Assembly: GCF_036227405.1 (NCBI RefSeq)
Contig: NZ_CP109473.1
Coordinates: forward strand, 2,046,001 to 2,110,000
Direction of reading: 5' to 3'
Source of the DNA: Streptomyces sp. NBC_01460
GTDB taxonomy: Bacteria > Actinomycetota > Actinomycetes > Streptomycetales > Streptomycetaceae
DNA length: 64,000 bases
The translations under genes were made by a program, and so were the position numbers. Below are positions 44,869-54,834 of this stretch, piece after piece (position 1 is the first letter of the stretch; each line of letters starts with the position of its first letter). Below the pieces are notes generated by a model. It was not told the origin of the DNA. It saw nothing but the letters and a program-made list of their open reading frames with translations, and did not search any database.

Positions 44869-46116
44869 ATGGCAAGAGATCTCCCGGCAGGGGAACCCGG
44901 GGCCGGCGGGCCCGGTGAGGGACCGCGCGGCCTTCTCCGGCGGCTGCACCCGCTCGACTGGCTGGCGGGCGTCCTGCTGGTCCTGGGGCTGCTCGCGGTG
45001 GTGACCGGGCTGCTGCCGCCGGAGCCCGCCGCCGCGGAGATGCGGCGCGTCGGGCCGCTGCTGGTGTTCCTGGGCACCGTGATCGTGATGGCCGAACTGA
45101 CGGGCCGTGCGCAGGTCTTCGACGTGGTGGCGGCCTGGGTGGCGCGCGCGGGGCGGGGGCGGTATCCGCTGCTCTTCGGCCTCTGTGTGCTGTTCGCGTC
45201 GCTCACCACGATCACGCTGAACCTGGACACCACGGCGGTGCTCCTGACCCCGGTGATGCTGGCGCTGGCCGGCCGGGTGGGGATCGCCGCGGTGCCGCTG
45301 GCGATGACGACGGTGTGGCTCGCCAACACCGCGAGTCTGCTGCTGCCCGTCTCGAATCTGACCAATCTCCTGGCTGCGGACCGGGTGGCGCTCTCGCCGT
45401 CCGGCCTCGCCGCGGTGATGTGGCTGCCCCAGCTGGCGGCGATCGCCGTGACGGCGGCGTGCCTGTGGGTCTTCTACTGGCGGCGCGGCCGGCGCGGCAC
45501 CGACCGGTACACCCCGCCGGGCGCTCCGGTGCCCGAGGATCCGGTGCTGCTGCGGATCTGCGCGGTGGCCTGTGCCGGCTTCCTGCTGGCGATCCTGGTC
45601 GCGGACGTTCCGCTCTGGTCTGCGTCGCTGACGGCGATGGTGGTGGTCGTGGTGGCGTTCGCGGTGCGGCGCGGGCGGGAGCTGCGGCTGTCGCTGGTGC
45701 CGTGGCGGCTGCTGGTCCTGGTCCCGGGGATGTTCCTGGTGGTGGAGACGGTCGACGCGCACGGGCTGCACGAGCTGCTGGAGTCGTTGCTCGGGACGGA
45801 CGACGGGTTCGTGGGGATGCTGCGGACGGCGGCGGTGGGGGCGGGGCTGTCGAACGTCCTGAACAACCTGCCGGCGTATCTGGCGGGCGAGGCGGTCGTG
45901 CCGGTGGGGAATCAGCAGCAGTTGCTGGCGCTGCTGGTCGGCGTCAATGTGGGGCCGCTCGTCACTCCGTGGGCGTCGCTGGCGACGCTGCTGTGGTTCG
46001 AGCGGTGCCGCTGGCAGGGGACGCGGATCGCGTTGGGCCGGTTCATGGGGACCGGTCTGGTGCTCGCGGTGACGGGCACCCTGGCCGCGGTGTGCGCGCT
46101 GGCGCTGGTCGGCTGA
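44869..46116 (+). CDS. SLC13/ArsB-type membrane permease
   Basis: 415 residues with about eleven hydrophobic segments. It contains the ion-transporter superfamily signatures TITLNLDTTAVLLTPVM and ANTASLLLPVSNLTNLLAAD, and the second half repeat GLSNVLNNLPAYLAGEAV, as in ArsB/NhaD/SLC13 proteins. The substrate may be arsenite, an organic anion or Na+/H+; no ars genes lie nearby. ATG 44869 chosen because upstream residues look non-coding. Followed by a terminator shared with gltD. Confidence 0.85.
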   Translation: MARDLPAGEPGAGGPGEGPRGLLRRLHPLDWLAGVLLVLGLLAVVTGLLPPEPAAAEMRRVGPLLVFLGTVIVMAELTGRAQVFDVVAAWVARAGRGRYPLLFGLCVLFASLTTITLNLDTTAVLLTPVMLALAGRVGIAAVPLAMTTVWLANTASLLLPVSNLTNLLAADRVALSPSGLAAVMWLPQLAAIAVTAACLWVFYWRRGRRGTDRYTPPGAPVPEDPVLLRICAVACAGFLLAILVADVPLWSASLTAMVVVVVAFAVRRGRELRLSLVPWRLLVLVPGMFLVVETVDAHGLHELLESLLGTDDGFVGMLRTAAVGAGLSNVLNNLPAYLAGEAVVPVGNQQQLLALLVGVNVGPLVTPWASLATLLWFERCRWQGTRIALGRFMGTGLVLAVTGTLAAVCALALVG

Positions 46117-46150
46117 CCGGGCGCGGGGGCCGTCGCGGGCCCGGACGCGC

Positions 46151-46194
46151 CGCGGCGCTCGCCTTGTCCGGTCGGGGACGGGGCGAGCGCCGCG
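46151..46194. terminator. Bidirectional terminator between permease gene and gltD
   Basis: Perfect 13-bp stem CGCGGCGCTCGCC with its complement and an inner GTCC/GGAC stem. Confidence 0.88.
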
Positions 46195-46237
46195 TTCAGT
46201 TCCGTACGCCGTTGTACGGGACGTCTGTGTGCCGTGG

Positions 46238-47698
46238 TCAGACCATCAGGGAACGGTCCGTCGGGCGGATCGGGGCGTGCAGGGCACTGGTCCCGGTCAG
46301 GAAGCGGTCCACGCCGCGTGCCGCGGAGCGGCCCTCGGCGATGGCCCAGACGATGAGGGACTGGCCGCGGCCCGCGTCACCGGCGACGTAGACGCCGTCG
46401 ACGTTGGTCGCGTAGTTCTCGTCGCGCGCGATGTTGCCGCGCTCGTCGAGGTCGAGGCCGAACTGCTGGACGAGGCCGTTGGCCTGGTCGGTGCCGGTGA
46501 AGCCCATGGCCAGGGTGACGAGCTGGGCCGGGATGACCCGCTCGGTGCCGGCCTTCTGCTCCAGCTTGCCGTCCTTGAACTCCACCTCGATGAGGTGGAG
46601 CGACTGGACGTTGCCGTCCTCGTCGCCCTCGAAGTGGGTGGTGGAGACGGAGTAGAGCCGCTCGCCGCCCTCCTCGTGCGCGGAGGTGACCTTGTAGAGC
46701 ATGGGGAAGGTCGGCCAGGGCTGGTTGGCGTTACGGTCCGCGCCCGGCTGCGGCATGATCTCCAGCTGGGTGACGGAGGCCGCGCCCTGCCGGTGGGCGG
46801 TGCCGACGCAGTCGGCGCCGGTGTCGCCGCCGCCGATGACGACGACGTGCTTGCCCTCGGCGGTGATCGGGGAGACCGTCAGGTCGCCCTCCTGCACCTT
46901 GTTGGCGAGCGGCAGGTACTCCATGGCGAAGTGGATGCCGTTCAGCTCACGGCCCGGGGCGGGCAGGTCGCGGGAGACGGTGGCACCGGCGGCGATGACG
47001 ACCGCGTCGTAGCGGCGGCGGAGCTTGGCGGCGTCGATGTCCTTGCCGATCTCCACCTCCGTGCGGAACTTGGTGCCTTCCGCGCGCATCTGCTCGATGC
47101 GGCGGTTGATGTGGGACTTCTCCATCTTGAACTCGGGGATGCCGTAGCGGAGGAGTCCTCCGATGCGGTCCGCGCGCTCGAAGACGGCGACGGTGTGGCC
47201 GGCCCGGGTCAGCTGCTGGGCGGCGGCGAGACCCGCCGGGCCCGAGCCGATGACGGCGACGGTCTTGCCGGAGAGCCGCTCGGGCGGCTGCGGGGTGACG
47301 TCGCCGCTGTCCCACGCCTTGTCGATGATGCTGACTTCGACGTTCTTGATGGTGACGGCCGGCTGGTTGATGCCGAGGACGCACGCCGACTCGCACGGAG
47401 CGGGGCACAGGCGGCCCGTGAACTCCGGGAAGTTGTTCGTGGCGTGCAGGCGCTCGGACGCCGCCGACCAGTCCTCGCGGTAGGCGTAGTCGTTCCACTC
47501 GGGGATGAGGTTTCCGAGCGGACAGCCGTTGTGGCAGAACGGGATGCCGCAGTCCATGCAGCGGCCGGCCTGCTTGCTGATGATCGGGAGCAGCGAGCCC
47601 GGAACGTAGACCTCGTTCCAGTCCTTGACGCGCTCACCGACGGGGCGGGTCTGGGCGACCTCGCGTCCGGTGGTCAGGAAGCCCTTGGGGTCAGCCAT
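46238..47698 (-). CDS. gltD: Glutamate synthase (NADPH) small subunit
   Basis: 486 residues. N-terminal Fe-S Cys clusters [17 protein letters not shown] and [12 protein letters not shown], an FAD motif [15 protein letters not shown], and an NADPH motif [13 protein letters not shown]. It feeds electrons from NADPH to GltB for the GOGAT reaction. Start codon overlaps the gltB stop by 8 bases, so translation is coupled. Confidence 0.97.
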   Translation of the reverse strand: MADPKGFLTTGREVAQTRPVGERVKDWNEVYVPGSLLPIISKQAGRCMDCGIPFCHNGCPLGNLIPEWNDYAYREDWSAASERLHATNNFPEFTGRLCPAPCESACVLGINQPAVTIKNVEVSIIDKAWDSGDVTPQPPERLSGKTVAVIGSGPAGLAAAQQLTRAGHTVAVFERADRIGGLLRYGIPEFKMEKSHINRRIEQMRAEGTKFRTEVEIGKDIDAAKLRRRYDAVVIAAGATVSRDLPAPGRELNGIHFAMEYLPLANKVQEGDLTVSPITAEGKHVVVIGGGDTGADCVGTAHRQGAASVTQLEIMPQPGADRNANQPWPTFPMLYKVTSAHEEGGERLYSVSTTHFEGDEDGNVQSLHLIEVEFKDGKLEQKAGTERVIPAQLVTLAMGFTGTDQANGLVQQFGLDLDERGNIARDENYATNVDGVYVAGDAGRGQSLIVWAIAEGRSAARGVDRFLTGTSALHAPIRPTDRSLMV

Positions 47699-50600
47699 TG
47701 GTCGCCGCCTCCATCATCTTCTCGGTGGTCTCCTGCTCGGAGAGACCGGCGAGCTCAGCGGCGTCCTTGGCGGCGAGCACTGCCTTGTAGGTGGACGGGA
47801 TGATCTTGCTGAAGCGGGCGACCGCGGTGTCCCAGTCGGTCAGCAGCTTCTCGGCGACCGTGGATCCGGTCTCCTCCTGGTGGCGGCGCACGACGTCGTG
47901 CAGCCACTGCTTGTCGGTGTCGTCGAGGGTCTCGACGGCGCCGACGTTGCCGGTGTTGACGTTGTCGAGGTCGAGGTCGATGACGTACGCGATGCCGCCG
48001 GACATGCCCGCGGCGAAGTTGCGCCCGGTCTCGCCGAGGACGACCGCGTGACCGCCGGTCATGTACTCGCAGCCGTGGTCGCCCACGCCTTCCGAGACGA
48101 CCGTGGCACCGGAGTTGCGGACGCAGAAGCGCTCGCCGGTCCGGCCGCGGAGGAACAGCTCGCCGCCGGTCGCACCGTAGCCGATGGTGTTGCCGGCGAT
48201 GGTGGAGTACTCGGCGAGGTGGTCGGCGCCGCGGTCCGGGCGGACGATGACGCGGCCGCCGGAGAGGCCCTTGCCGACGTAGTCGTTGGCGTCGCCCTCG
48301 AGGCGCAGCGTCACGCCGCGCGGCACGAACGCGCCGAACGACTGGCCCGCGGAGCCGGTGAAGGTGATGTCGATGGTGTCGTCGGGCAGGCCCGCGCCGC
48401 CGAACTTCTTGGTCACCTCGTGACCGAGCATGGTGCCGACGGTCCGGTTGATGTTGCGGATGGCGATCTGCGCGCGGACGGGCTGGGCCGCCTCGGCGCT
48501 GTCGGCGTCCAGGGCGTCGGCGGCGAGCTTGATCAGCTCGTTGTCGAGGGCCTTGGCCAGTCCGTGGTCCTGCTCGTTGACGCGGTGGCGCACCGCGTCG
48601 TCGGCGAGCTCGGGCACGTAGAAGAGGGGCGCGAGGTCGAGGCCCTGTGCCTTCCAGTGGGTGACGGCCCGCTCGGTGTCGAGGAGTTCGGCGTGGCCGA
48701 CGGCCTCCTCGATCGTGCGGAAGCCGAGCTCGGCGAGGATCTCGCGGACCTCTTCGGCGATGAACTCGAAGAAGTTGACGATGTACTCGGCCTTGCCGGA
48801 GAACCGCTCGCGCAGGACGGGGTTCTGGGTGGCGATGCCGACCGGGCAGGTGTCGAGGTGGCAGACGCGCATCATGACGCAGCCGGAGACGACGAGCGGC
48901 GCGGTAGCGAAACCGAACTCCTCGGCGCCCAGCAGTGCGGCGATGACGACGTCGCGGCCGGTCTTGAGCTGGCCGTCGGTCTGGACGACGATGCGGTCGC
49001 GCAGGCCGTTGAGCAGCAGGGTCTGCTGGGTCTCGGCGAGGCCGAGCTCCCAGGGGCCGCCCGCGTGCTTGAGCGAGGTGAGCGGCGAGGCGCCCGTTCC
49101 GCCGTCGTGGCCGGAGATGAGGACGACGTCCGCGTGGGCCTTGGAGACACCCGCGGCGACCGTGCCCACGCCGACCTCGGAGACCAGCTTCACGTGGATG
49201 CGGGCCGCCGGGTTGGCGTTCTTGAGGTCGTGGATCAGCTGAGCCAGGTCCTCGATGGAGTAGATGTCGTGGTGCGGCGGGGGCGAGATCAGGCCGACAC
49301 CCGGGGTGGAGTGCCGGGTCTTGGCGACCCACGGGTAGACCTTGTGGCCGGGCAGCTGGCCGCCCTCGCCGGGCTTCGCGCCCTGGGCCATCTTGATCTG
49401 GATGTCGTCCGCGTTGACCAGGTACTCGCTGGTCACACCGAAGCGGCCGGAGGCGACCTGCTTGATGGACGAGCGGCGTGCCGGGTCGTAGAGACGCTCG
49501 GCGTCCTCACCGCCCTCACCGGTGTTGGACTTGCCGCCCAGCTGGTTCATGGCGATGGCGAGGGTCTCGTGCGCCTCCTGGGAGATGGAGCCGTACGACA
49601 TGGCGCCGGTGGAGAAGCGCTTGACGATGTCGGCTGCGGACTCGACCTCGTCGATGGAGATCGGCTCGCGGCCGCTCTTGAAGCCGAACAGGCCGCGGAG
49701 CGTCATGAGGCGCTCGGACTGCTCGTTGACCCGGCCGGTGTACTTCTTGAAGATGTCGTACCGGCGGTTGCGGGTGGCGTGCTGGAGGCGGAAGACCGTC
49801 TCGGGGTCGAAGAGGTGCGGCTCGCCCTCGCGGCGCCACTGGTACTCGCCGCCGATCTCCAGCGCGCGGTGCGAGGCGGAGATGCCGGAGGCGGGGTACG
49901 CCTTGGTGTGCCGGGCGGCGACCTCCTTGGCGACGACGTCGAGTCCGGCGCCGCCGATCTTGGTGGCGGTGCCGTTGAAGTACTGGGCGACGAAGGCCTC
50001 GTCCAGGCCGACGGCCTCGAAGACCTGGGCGCCGCGGTAGGACGCGACGGTCGAGATGCCCATCTTGGACATGACCTTCAGGACGCCCTTGCCGAGGGCG
50101 TAGATCAGGTTGCGGATGGCCAGCTCGGCGTCGATGCCCTCGATGAACGTACCGGCGCGGACGAGGTCCTCGACGGACTCCATGGCGAGGTACGGGTTGA
50201 CGGCGGCGGCGCCGTAACCGATGAGGAGCGCGACGTGGTGGACCTCGCGGACGTCTCCGGCCTCGACCAGCAGGCCCACCTGGGTGCGCTGCTTGGTGCG
50301 GATGAGGTGGTGGTGGACGGCCGAGGTGAGCAGCAGCGACGGGATCGGCGCGTGCTCGGCGTCGGAGTGCCGGTCGGACAGGACGATGAGGCGGGCGCCG
50401 TCCTCTATGGCGGCGTCTACCTCGGTGCAGATCTGCTCGATGCGGGCCGCGAGGGCCTCGCCGCCGCCGCTGACGCGGTAGAGGCCGGCCAGGGTGGCGG
50501 CCTTCATTCCCGGCATGTCGCCGTCGGCGTTGATGTGTATGAGCTTGGCCAGCTCGTCGTTGTCGATCACCGGGAAGGGCAGCGTGACGGCGCGGCACGC

Positions 50601-52250
50601 GGCCGGCGACGGCTCCAGGATGTTGCCCTGGGGGCCGAGGGTGGAGCGCAGCGAGGTGACGAGCTCCTCGCGGATGGCGTCCAGCGGCGGGTTGGTGACC
50701 TGGGCGAACAGCTGGGTGAAGTAGTCGAAGAGCAGCCGGGGGCGCTCGGAGAGCGCGGCGATCGGCGAGTCGGTGCCCATGGAGCCGAGGGGCTCGCCGG
50801 CGGTGCGGGCCATCGGGGCGAGGAGGACGCGGAGCTCTTCCTCGGTGTAGCCGAAGGTCTGCTGGCGGCGGGTGACCGAGGCGTGGGTGTGGACGATGTG
50901 CTCGCGCTCGGGGAGGTCCTCGAGCTCGATCTCGCCGGTTTCCAGCCACTCCTGGTACGGGTTCTCGGCGGCCAGGGACGCCTTGATCTCGTCGTCCTCG
51001 ACGATGCGGTGCTCGGCGGTGTCGACGAGGAACATCTTGCCGGGCTGGAGGCGGCCCTTGCGGACGACCTTGGCGGGGTCGATGTCCAGGACGCCGACCT
51101 CGGAGGAGAGGACGACGAGGCCGTCGTCGGTGACCCAGTAGCGGCCGGGGCGCAGACCGTTGCGGTCGAGGACCGCGCCGACCTGGGTGCCGTCGGTGAA
51201 GGTGACGCAGGCCGGGCCGTCCCAGGGCTCCATCATCGTGGAGTGGTACTGGTAGAAGGCGCGGCGGGCGGGGTCCATGGACGCGTGGTTCTCCCACGCC
51301 TCGGGGACCATCATCAGCACCGAGTGCGGCAGCGAGCGGCCGCCGAGGTGGAGCAGCTCCAGGACCTCGTCGAAGGAGGCGGAGTCGGAGGCGTCCGGGG
51401 TGCAGACGGGGAAGATCCGGTCGAGCTGTGCGTCGCCGAAGAGGCTGGACGCGAGCTGGGACTCGCGGGCCTTCATCCAGTTGCGGTTGCCCTTGACCGT
51501 GTTGATCTCGCCGTTGTGCGCGACGAAGCGGTACGGGTGGGCGAGCGGCCAGCTGGGGAAGGTATTGGTGGAGAAGCGGGAGTGGACCAGGGCGACCGTG
51601 GTGGCGAAGCGGCGGTCGGAGAGGTCCGGGAAGAACGGCTCCAGCTGCCCGGTGGTGAGCATGCCCTTGTAGACGATCGTGCGTGCGGAGAGCGACGGGA
51701 AGTACACGCCGGCCTCACGCTCGGCGCGCTTGCGCAGGACGAAGGCCTTGCGGTCCAGCGCGATGCCGGTGCTGGTGCCGTCGGCGACGATCAGCTGGCG
51801 GAACTCGGGCATGACGGCGCGGGCGCCGTTGCCGAGGATGTCCGGCGTGACCGGGACCTGGCGCCAGCCGAGGACGTCGAGGCCCTCTTCGGCGGCGATC
51901 TTCTCGATCTGCTTCACGGAGTCGGTGGAGTCGTCCGCGGGCAGGAAGGCGATGCCGACGGCGTAGGAGCCGGCCTCGGGGAGCTCGAACGCGACCTCTT
52001 CACGGAGGAAGGCGTCCGGGACCTGCAGGAGAATGCCGGCGCCGTCACCCGAGTCGGGCTCGGATCCTGTGGCGCCGCGGTGTTCGAGGTTGCGCAGTAC
52101 GGTCAGCGCCTGCTCGACCAGCTCATGGCTGGCCACACCGGTCAGAGTGGCCACGAACCCGACGCCACAGGCGTCGTGCTCGTTACGGGGGTCGTACATC
52201 CCCTGCTGGACAGGGCGACCGTCCATGGGCGACCAGGCGTCGGAACGCAT
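47691..52250 (-). CDS. gltB: Glutamate synthase large subunit
   Basis: 1519 residues. The class II amidotransferase nucleophile is Cys28 ([10 protein letters not shown]), exposed after removal of a 27-residue propeptide. Next come the central domain, the FMN/synthase domain with the [3Fe-4S] cysteines in [15 protein letters not shown], and the GXGXG beta-helix ([20 protein letters not shown]). Converts glutamine and 2-oxoglutarate to two glutamates. First gene of gltBD. Upstream inverted repeats could be regulatory. Confidence 0.98.
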   Translation of the reverse strand: MRSDAWSPMDGRPVQQGMYDPRNEHDACGVGFVATLTGVASHELVEQALTVLRNLEHRGATGSEPDSGDGAGILLQVPDAFLREEVAFELPEAGSYAVGIAFLPADDSTDSVKQIEKIAAEEGLDVLGWRQVPVTPDILGNGARAVMPEFRQLIVADGTSTGIALDRKAFVLRKRAEREAGVYFPSLSARTIVYKGMLTTGQLEPFFPDLSDRRFATTVALVHSRFSTNTFPSWPLAHPYRFVAHNGEINTVKGNRNWMKARESQLASSLFGDAQLDRIFPVCTPDASDSASFDEVLELLHLGGRSLPHSVLMMVPEAWENHASMDPARRAFYQYHSTMMEPWDGPACVTFTDGTQVGAVLDRNGLRPGRYWVTDDGLVVLSSEVGVLDIDPAKVVRKGRLQPGKMFLVDTAEHRIVEDDEIKASLAAENPYQEWLETGEIELEDLPEREHIVHTHASVTRRQQTFGYTEEELRVLLAPMARTAGEPLGSMGTDSPIAALSERPRLLFDYFTQLFAQVTNPPLDAIREELVTSLRSTLGPQGNILEPSPAACRAVTLPFPVIDNDELAKLIHINADGDMPGMKAATLAGLYRVSGGGEALAARIEQICTEVDAAIEDGARLIVLSDRHSDAEHAPIPSLLLTSAVHHHLIRTKQRTQVGLLVEAGDVREVHHVALLIGYGAAAVNPYLAMESVEDLVRAGTFIEGIDAELAIRNLIYALGKGVLKVMSKMGISTVASYRGAQVFEAVGLDEAFVAQYFNGTATKIGGAGLDVVAKEVAARHTKAYPASGISASHRALEIGGEYQWRREGEPHLFDPETVFRLQHATRNRRYDIFKKYTGRVNEQSERLMTLRGLFGFKSGREPISIDEVESAADIVKRFSTGAMSYGSISQEAHETLAIAMNQLGGKSNTGEGGEDAERLYDPARRSSIKQVASGRFGVTSEYLVNADDIQIKMAQGAKPGEGGQLPGHKVYPWVAKTRHSTPGVGLISPPPHHDIYSIEDLAQLIHDLKNANPAARIHVKLVSEVGVGTVAAGVSKAHADVVLISGHDGGTGASPLTSLKHAGGPWELGLAETQQTLLLNGLRDRIVVQTDGQLKTGRDVVIAALLGAEEFGFATAPLVVSGCVMMRVCHLDTCPVGIATQNPVLRERFSGKAEYIVNFFEFIAEEVREILAELGFRTIEEAVGHAELLDTERAVTHWKAQGLDLAPLFYVPELADDAVRHRVNEQDHGLAKALDNELIKLAADALDADSAEAAQPVRAQIAIRNINRTVGTMLGHEVTKKFGGAGLPDDTIDITFTGSAGQSFGAFVPRGVTLRLEGDANDYVGKGLSGGRVIVRPDRGADHLAEYSTIAGNTIGYGATGGELFLRGRTGERFCVRNSGATVVSEGVGDHGCEYMTGGHAVVLGETGRNFAAGMSGGIAYVIDLDLDNVNTGNVGAVETLDDTDKQWLHDVVRRHQEETGSTVAEKLLTDWDTAVARFSKIIPSTYKAVLAAKDAAELAGLSEQETTEKMMEAATNG

Positions 52251-52332
52251 CGGCTCTCCCGTCGTCGTCGTGGCATGTGCTGTGCCGAGGGACGACGCTG
52301 GCCCTCTGCGAAATTTCGTGCAGGTTACATGA

Positions 52333-52367
52333 TGGAACGCTTCTCAAAAAGCGAATAGTCCGTTCCA
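52333..52367 (-). promoter_or_regulatory. Inverted repeat upstream of gltB
   Basis: TGGAACG and CGTTCCA, 21 bases apart, enclose a nested GCTT/AAGC pair with an A run. A possible promoter (TTTTGA, 16 bases, TAACCT on the minus strand) overlaps it. May be the operator of gltBD. Confidence 0.4.
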
Positions 52368-52622
52368 CCATGCGGACACCACGGAGTCGTGGTGCGGTGG
52401 GTCACGATCGGAAGGACCCGTGTGGATCACTGCCCGGGGGAGACCGCAGAGTGCAGGCGTCGTTGCCCGCGAGTGTCTACGGCTCTTGCCCGGCGGTCAT
52501 GGAATCGAAACCGCCGAGTAACGGCTACTTATGTGTAGCGCTGCATAGCGTCTCACTTTACGGCGGGCCTACCCCGTAGGCCCAGTGACGTGCGTCAAGA
52601 CGTACGTCACACCCGTGCAACA

Positions 52623-52670
52623 CCGCGGGGCGCCCGGGAAGTCCCGGCCGCCGGGGCCGGGGCGCCGCGG
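52623..52670 (-). terminator. Probable terminator of the VIT1/CCC1 gene
   Basis: CCGCGG at both ends with CGCC/GGCG inside; interrupted stem 17 bases after the stop. Confidence 0.5.
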
Positions 52671-52686
52671 ACGCCCTGTCGGGGCC

Positions 52687-53418
52687 TCAGCCTGCGGCGA
52701 CGCCGAAGAGCGTGCCCAGAGCGTACGTGATCGCGGCCGCTGCCCCGCCGAGCACGAGCTGCCGCAGTCCGCTGAACCACCAGGTGCGTGCCGTCACCCG
52801 GGCGACCACCGCGCCGCAGCCGAACAGGCCGGCCAGGGCGAGCAGCACGGCGGGCCACATCGCGTCGGCGCCGAGCAGGTAGGGCAGGACGGGCAGCAGG
52901 GCGCCGAGCGCGAAGGCGCCGAAGGAGGACACGGCGGCGACGAGCGGTGAGGGCAGGTCGGACGGGTCGATGCCCAGCTCCTCGCGGGCGTGTATCTCCA
53001 GGGCCTGCTCCGGGTCCGTGGAGAGCTGCCGGGCGACCTCCCGGGCGAGGGCGGGCTCGACGCCGCGGGACTCGTAGAGCGCGGCGAGCTCCTCCATCTC
53101 GTCCTTGGGGTGTTTGCGCAGCTCACGTCGCTCGACGTCGAGCTCGGCCTCGACGAGCTCACGCTGCGAGGCGACGGAGGTGTACTCCCCGGCGGCCATG
53201 GAGAACGCTCCGGCGGCCAGCCCGGCCAGGCCCGTGATGACGATGGTCTGCTGGGAGACCGAGCCCCCGGCGACGCCGGTCATCAGGGCGAGGTTGGAGA
53301 CGAGGCCGTCCATGGCGCCGAACACCGCGGGCCGCAGCCAGCCGCCGTTGACGTCACGGTGGGTGTGGTTGTCGCGGTGGGCCTCGTGCAGGACGGCGTC
53401 GGTCTCGATGATGGACAC
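52687..53418 (-). CDS. VIT1/CCC1 family metal transporter
   Basis: 243 residues from the GTG at 53418 (SIIETDAVLHEAH), which has GGGGAG 5 bases upstream. The family start RPAVFGAMDGLVSNLALMTG, AGAFSMAAGEYTSVASQRE with the acidic cytoplasmic helical insert (RRELRKHPKDEMEEL), and two C-terminal membrane segments are clear. VIT proteins move Fe2+ or Mn2+ out of the cytoplasm, usually by H+ antiport. Divergent from the ARH operon. Confidence 0.93.
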   Translation of the reverse strand: MSIIETDAVLHEAHRDNHTHRDVNGGWLRPAVFGAMDGLVSNLALMTGVAGGSVSQQTIVITGLAGLAAGAFSMAAGEYTSVASQRELVEAELDVERRELRKHPKDEMEELAALYESRGVEPALAREVARQLSTDPEQALEIHAREELGIDPSDLPSPLVAAVSSFGAFALGALLPVLPYLLGADAMWPAVLLALAGLFGCGAVVARVTARTWWFSGLRQLVLGGAAAAITYALGTLFGVAAG

Positions 53419-53640
53419 AGCTCTCCCCATTTCCGGGAGCGGACCCCGTGGACTTCTCCCGCCCCGCACCGTCGAAAGTACGCACGAAAAACGGCTCCCG
53501 CCAGCAAGGAAGGCCGAACTTACCTACTGCCGGAGCCTCACCCGGCCGGACGATTTGTACGAAATAGGGGCCTCTCTTCGTCCCGATCGGGGAAACCTCG
53601 CACATCCGGTTGTTCCGGGTGGGAGCGAAGGGTCGAGACG

Positions 53641-54834
53641 ATGGAGCTCATGGCGGACAGCCCGGCGGCGGACACGGGTGACCGGGCGCGGGGGGCGTTG
53701 CTGGGGCTCGCGGTGGGGGACGCCCTCGGCGCCCCGGCCGAGAACCTGCGCCCCTCCGAGATCCGCCGCCGCTGGGGCCGCATCGAGGGCTTCGTCAGCG
53801 ACGATCCGGCGGGGACCGACGACACCGAGTACGCGATCTTCTCCGGGCTGCTGCTGGCCAGGCACGGTTCGGCGCTCACCGTCTCGCATGTCGAACGGGC
53901 CTGGCACCACTGGATCGCCGATCTCGACGAGGGCCCCTTCCGGGGTGCCGGTTTCAGCGAGCGCGGCACCCTGGAGAACCTGCGGCGCGGTCTCGCCGCA
54001 CCGATCTCGGCCCAGCACCGGCACGCCTGGAGCGACGGTCTCGCGATGCGGGCGGCACCCTTCGGGGTGTTCGCCGCGGGCCGGCCCGCGGAGGCCGCCC
54101 GTCTGGTGGCCGTGGACGGGCGGGTCAGCCATGACGGCGAGGGCATCTACGGCGGCCAGGCGGTCGCGGCGGGGGTGGCGGCCGCGATGGTGGGGGCGGG
54201 GCTCGCCTCCGTGATCGCCGCCGCGCTCTCGGTCGTGCCGATGGACTCCTGGACGGCCCGATCCCTGCGCCGCGCGGTCTCCGCCGCGCAGCGCTCGTAC
54301 CCGGACCGGCTGACGGCGGAGCGCGCGGTCCGCTCCGCCGTGGTGATCGGCGGCTACCCCTGGACGGATCTGGCGCCGGAGGCGGTGGGCCTGGCCTTCG
54401 GCGCGCTCACGGTGGCGCGCGGCGACTTCCGCGCGGCGGTGCTCACGGCCGTGAACATGGGCCGGGACGCCGACACGACCGCGGCCGTGGCGGGGGCACT
54501 GGCCGGCGCCCTGCACGGGGCGGCGGCGATCCCCCGGGAGTGGGCGGCGGCGATCGGCCCGGTGCGGGGCAGTTGCCTGCCGTCGATGCGGGGCTACCAC
54601 GTCCTGGACATCGCGGAGCTCCTGACCCCGGACGACGGGGAGGAGCCACCGGGCACCCCGCCGGTGACGGGCCGGGAGCCCGCCGCCGCGCCCTGCTCCC
54701 CGCGGCACGAGATGTCCGGTCCGCCGTCCGGCGGGCAGCCGTCCGGCGGGCAGCCACCCGCCTGGCACGCGCCTGCCCGCACCGGGCCCGCCGCCGGCAC
54801 CCCCGTGTCCGGCGCACGGCAGGACGCCCGGTGA
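53641..54834 (+). CDS. ADP-ribosylglycohydrolase family protein 1 (ARH/DraG type)
   Basis: 397 residues; first gene of a seven-gene operon. ARH fold with GD at 26-27 (GLAVGDALG), the metal motif TDDT at 59-62 and the second motif GRDADT at 274-279, i.e. all residues that bind the two Mg ions in ARH3/DraG. The catalytic part ends near residue 330; a Pro/Gly/Ser-rich tail follows (GGQP repeated). It should hydrolyse an N- or O-glycosidic bond to ADP-ribose or ribose. ATG 53641 has GAAGGG upstream; ATG 53650 is an alternative. Stop overlaps the next start (GTGA). Confidence 0.92.
   Translation: MELMADSPAADTGDRARGALLGLAVGDALGAPAENLRPSEIRRRWGRIEGFVSDDPAGTDDTEYAIFSGLLLARHGSALTVSHVERAWHHWIADLDEGPFRGAGFSERGTLENLRRGLAAPISAQHRHAWSDGLAMRAAPFGVFAAGRPAEAARLVAVDGRVSHDGEGIYGGQAVAAGVAAAMVGAGLASVIAAALSVVPMDSWTARSLRRAVSAAQRSYPDRLTAERAVRSAVVIGGYPWTDLAPEAVGLAFGALTVARGDFRAAVLTAVNMGRDADTTAAVAGALAGALHGAAAIPREWAAAIGPVRGSCLPSMRGYHVLDIAELLTPDDGEEPPGTPPVTGREPAAAPCSPRHEMSGPPSGGQPSGGQPPAWHAPARTGPAAGTPVSGARQDAR

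Larger units (their letters stand above)
52251..52686. other. Intergenic region upstream of gltB
   Basis: 436 bases with unusually many small palindromes and a lower GC content than flanking genes: TGGAACG/CGTTCCA (52333-52367), GGGCCTAC/GTAGGCCC (52565-52583), GTGACGT/ACGTCAC (52585-52610) and a GC hairpin (52623-52670). No gene seen. Confidence 0.65.

Noticed and set aside
47625..52358. A 1577-codon open frame on the plus strand
   Set aside because: Exact antisense shadow of gltB; Val/Gly/Asp/Leu-rich sequence without motifs.
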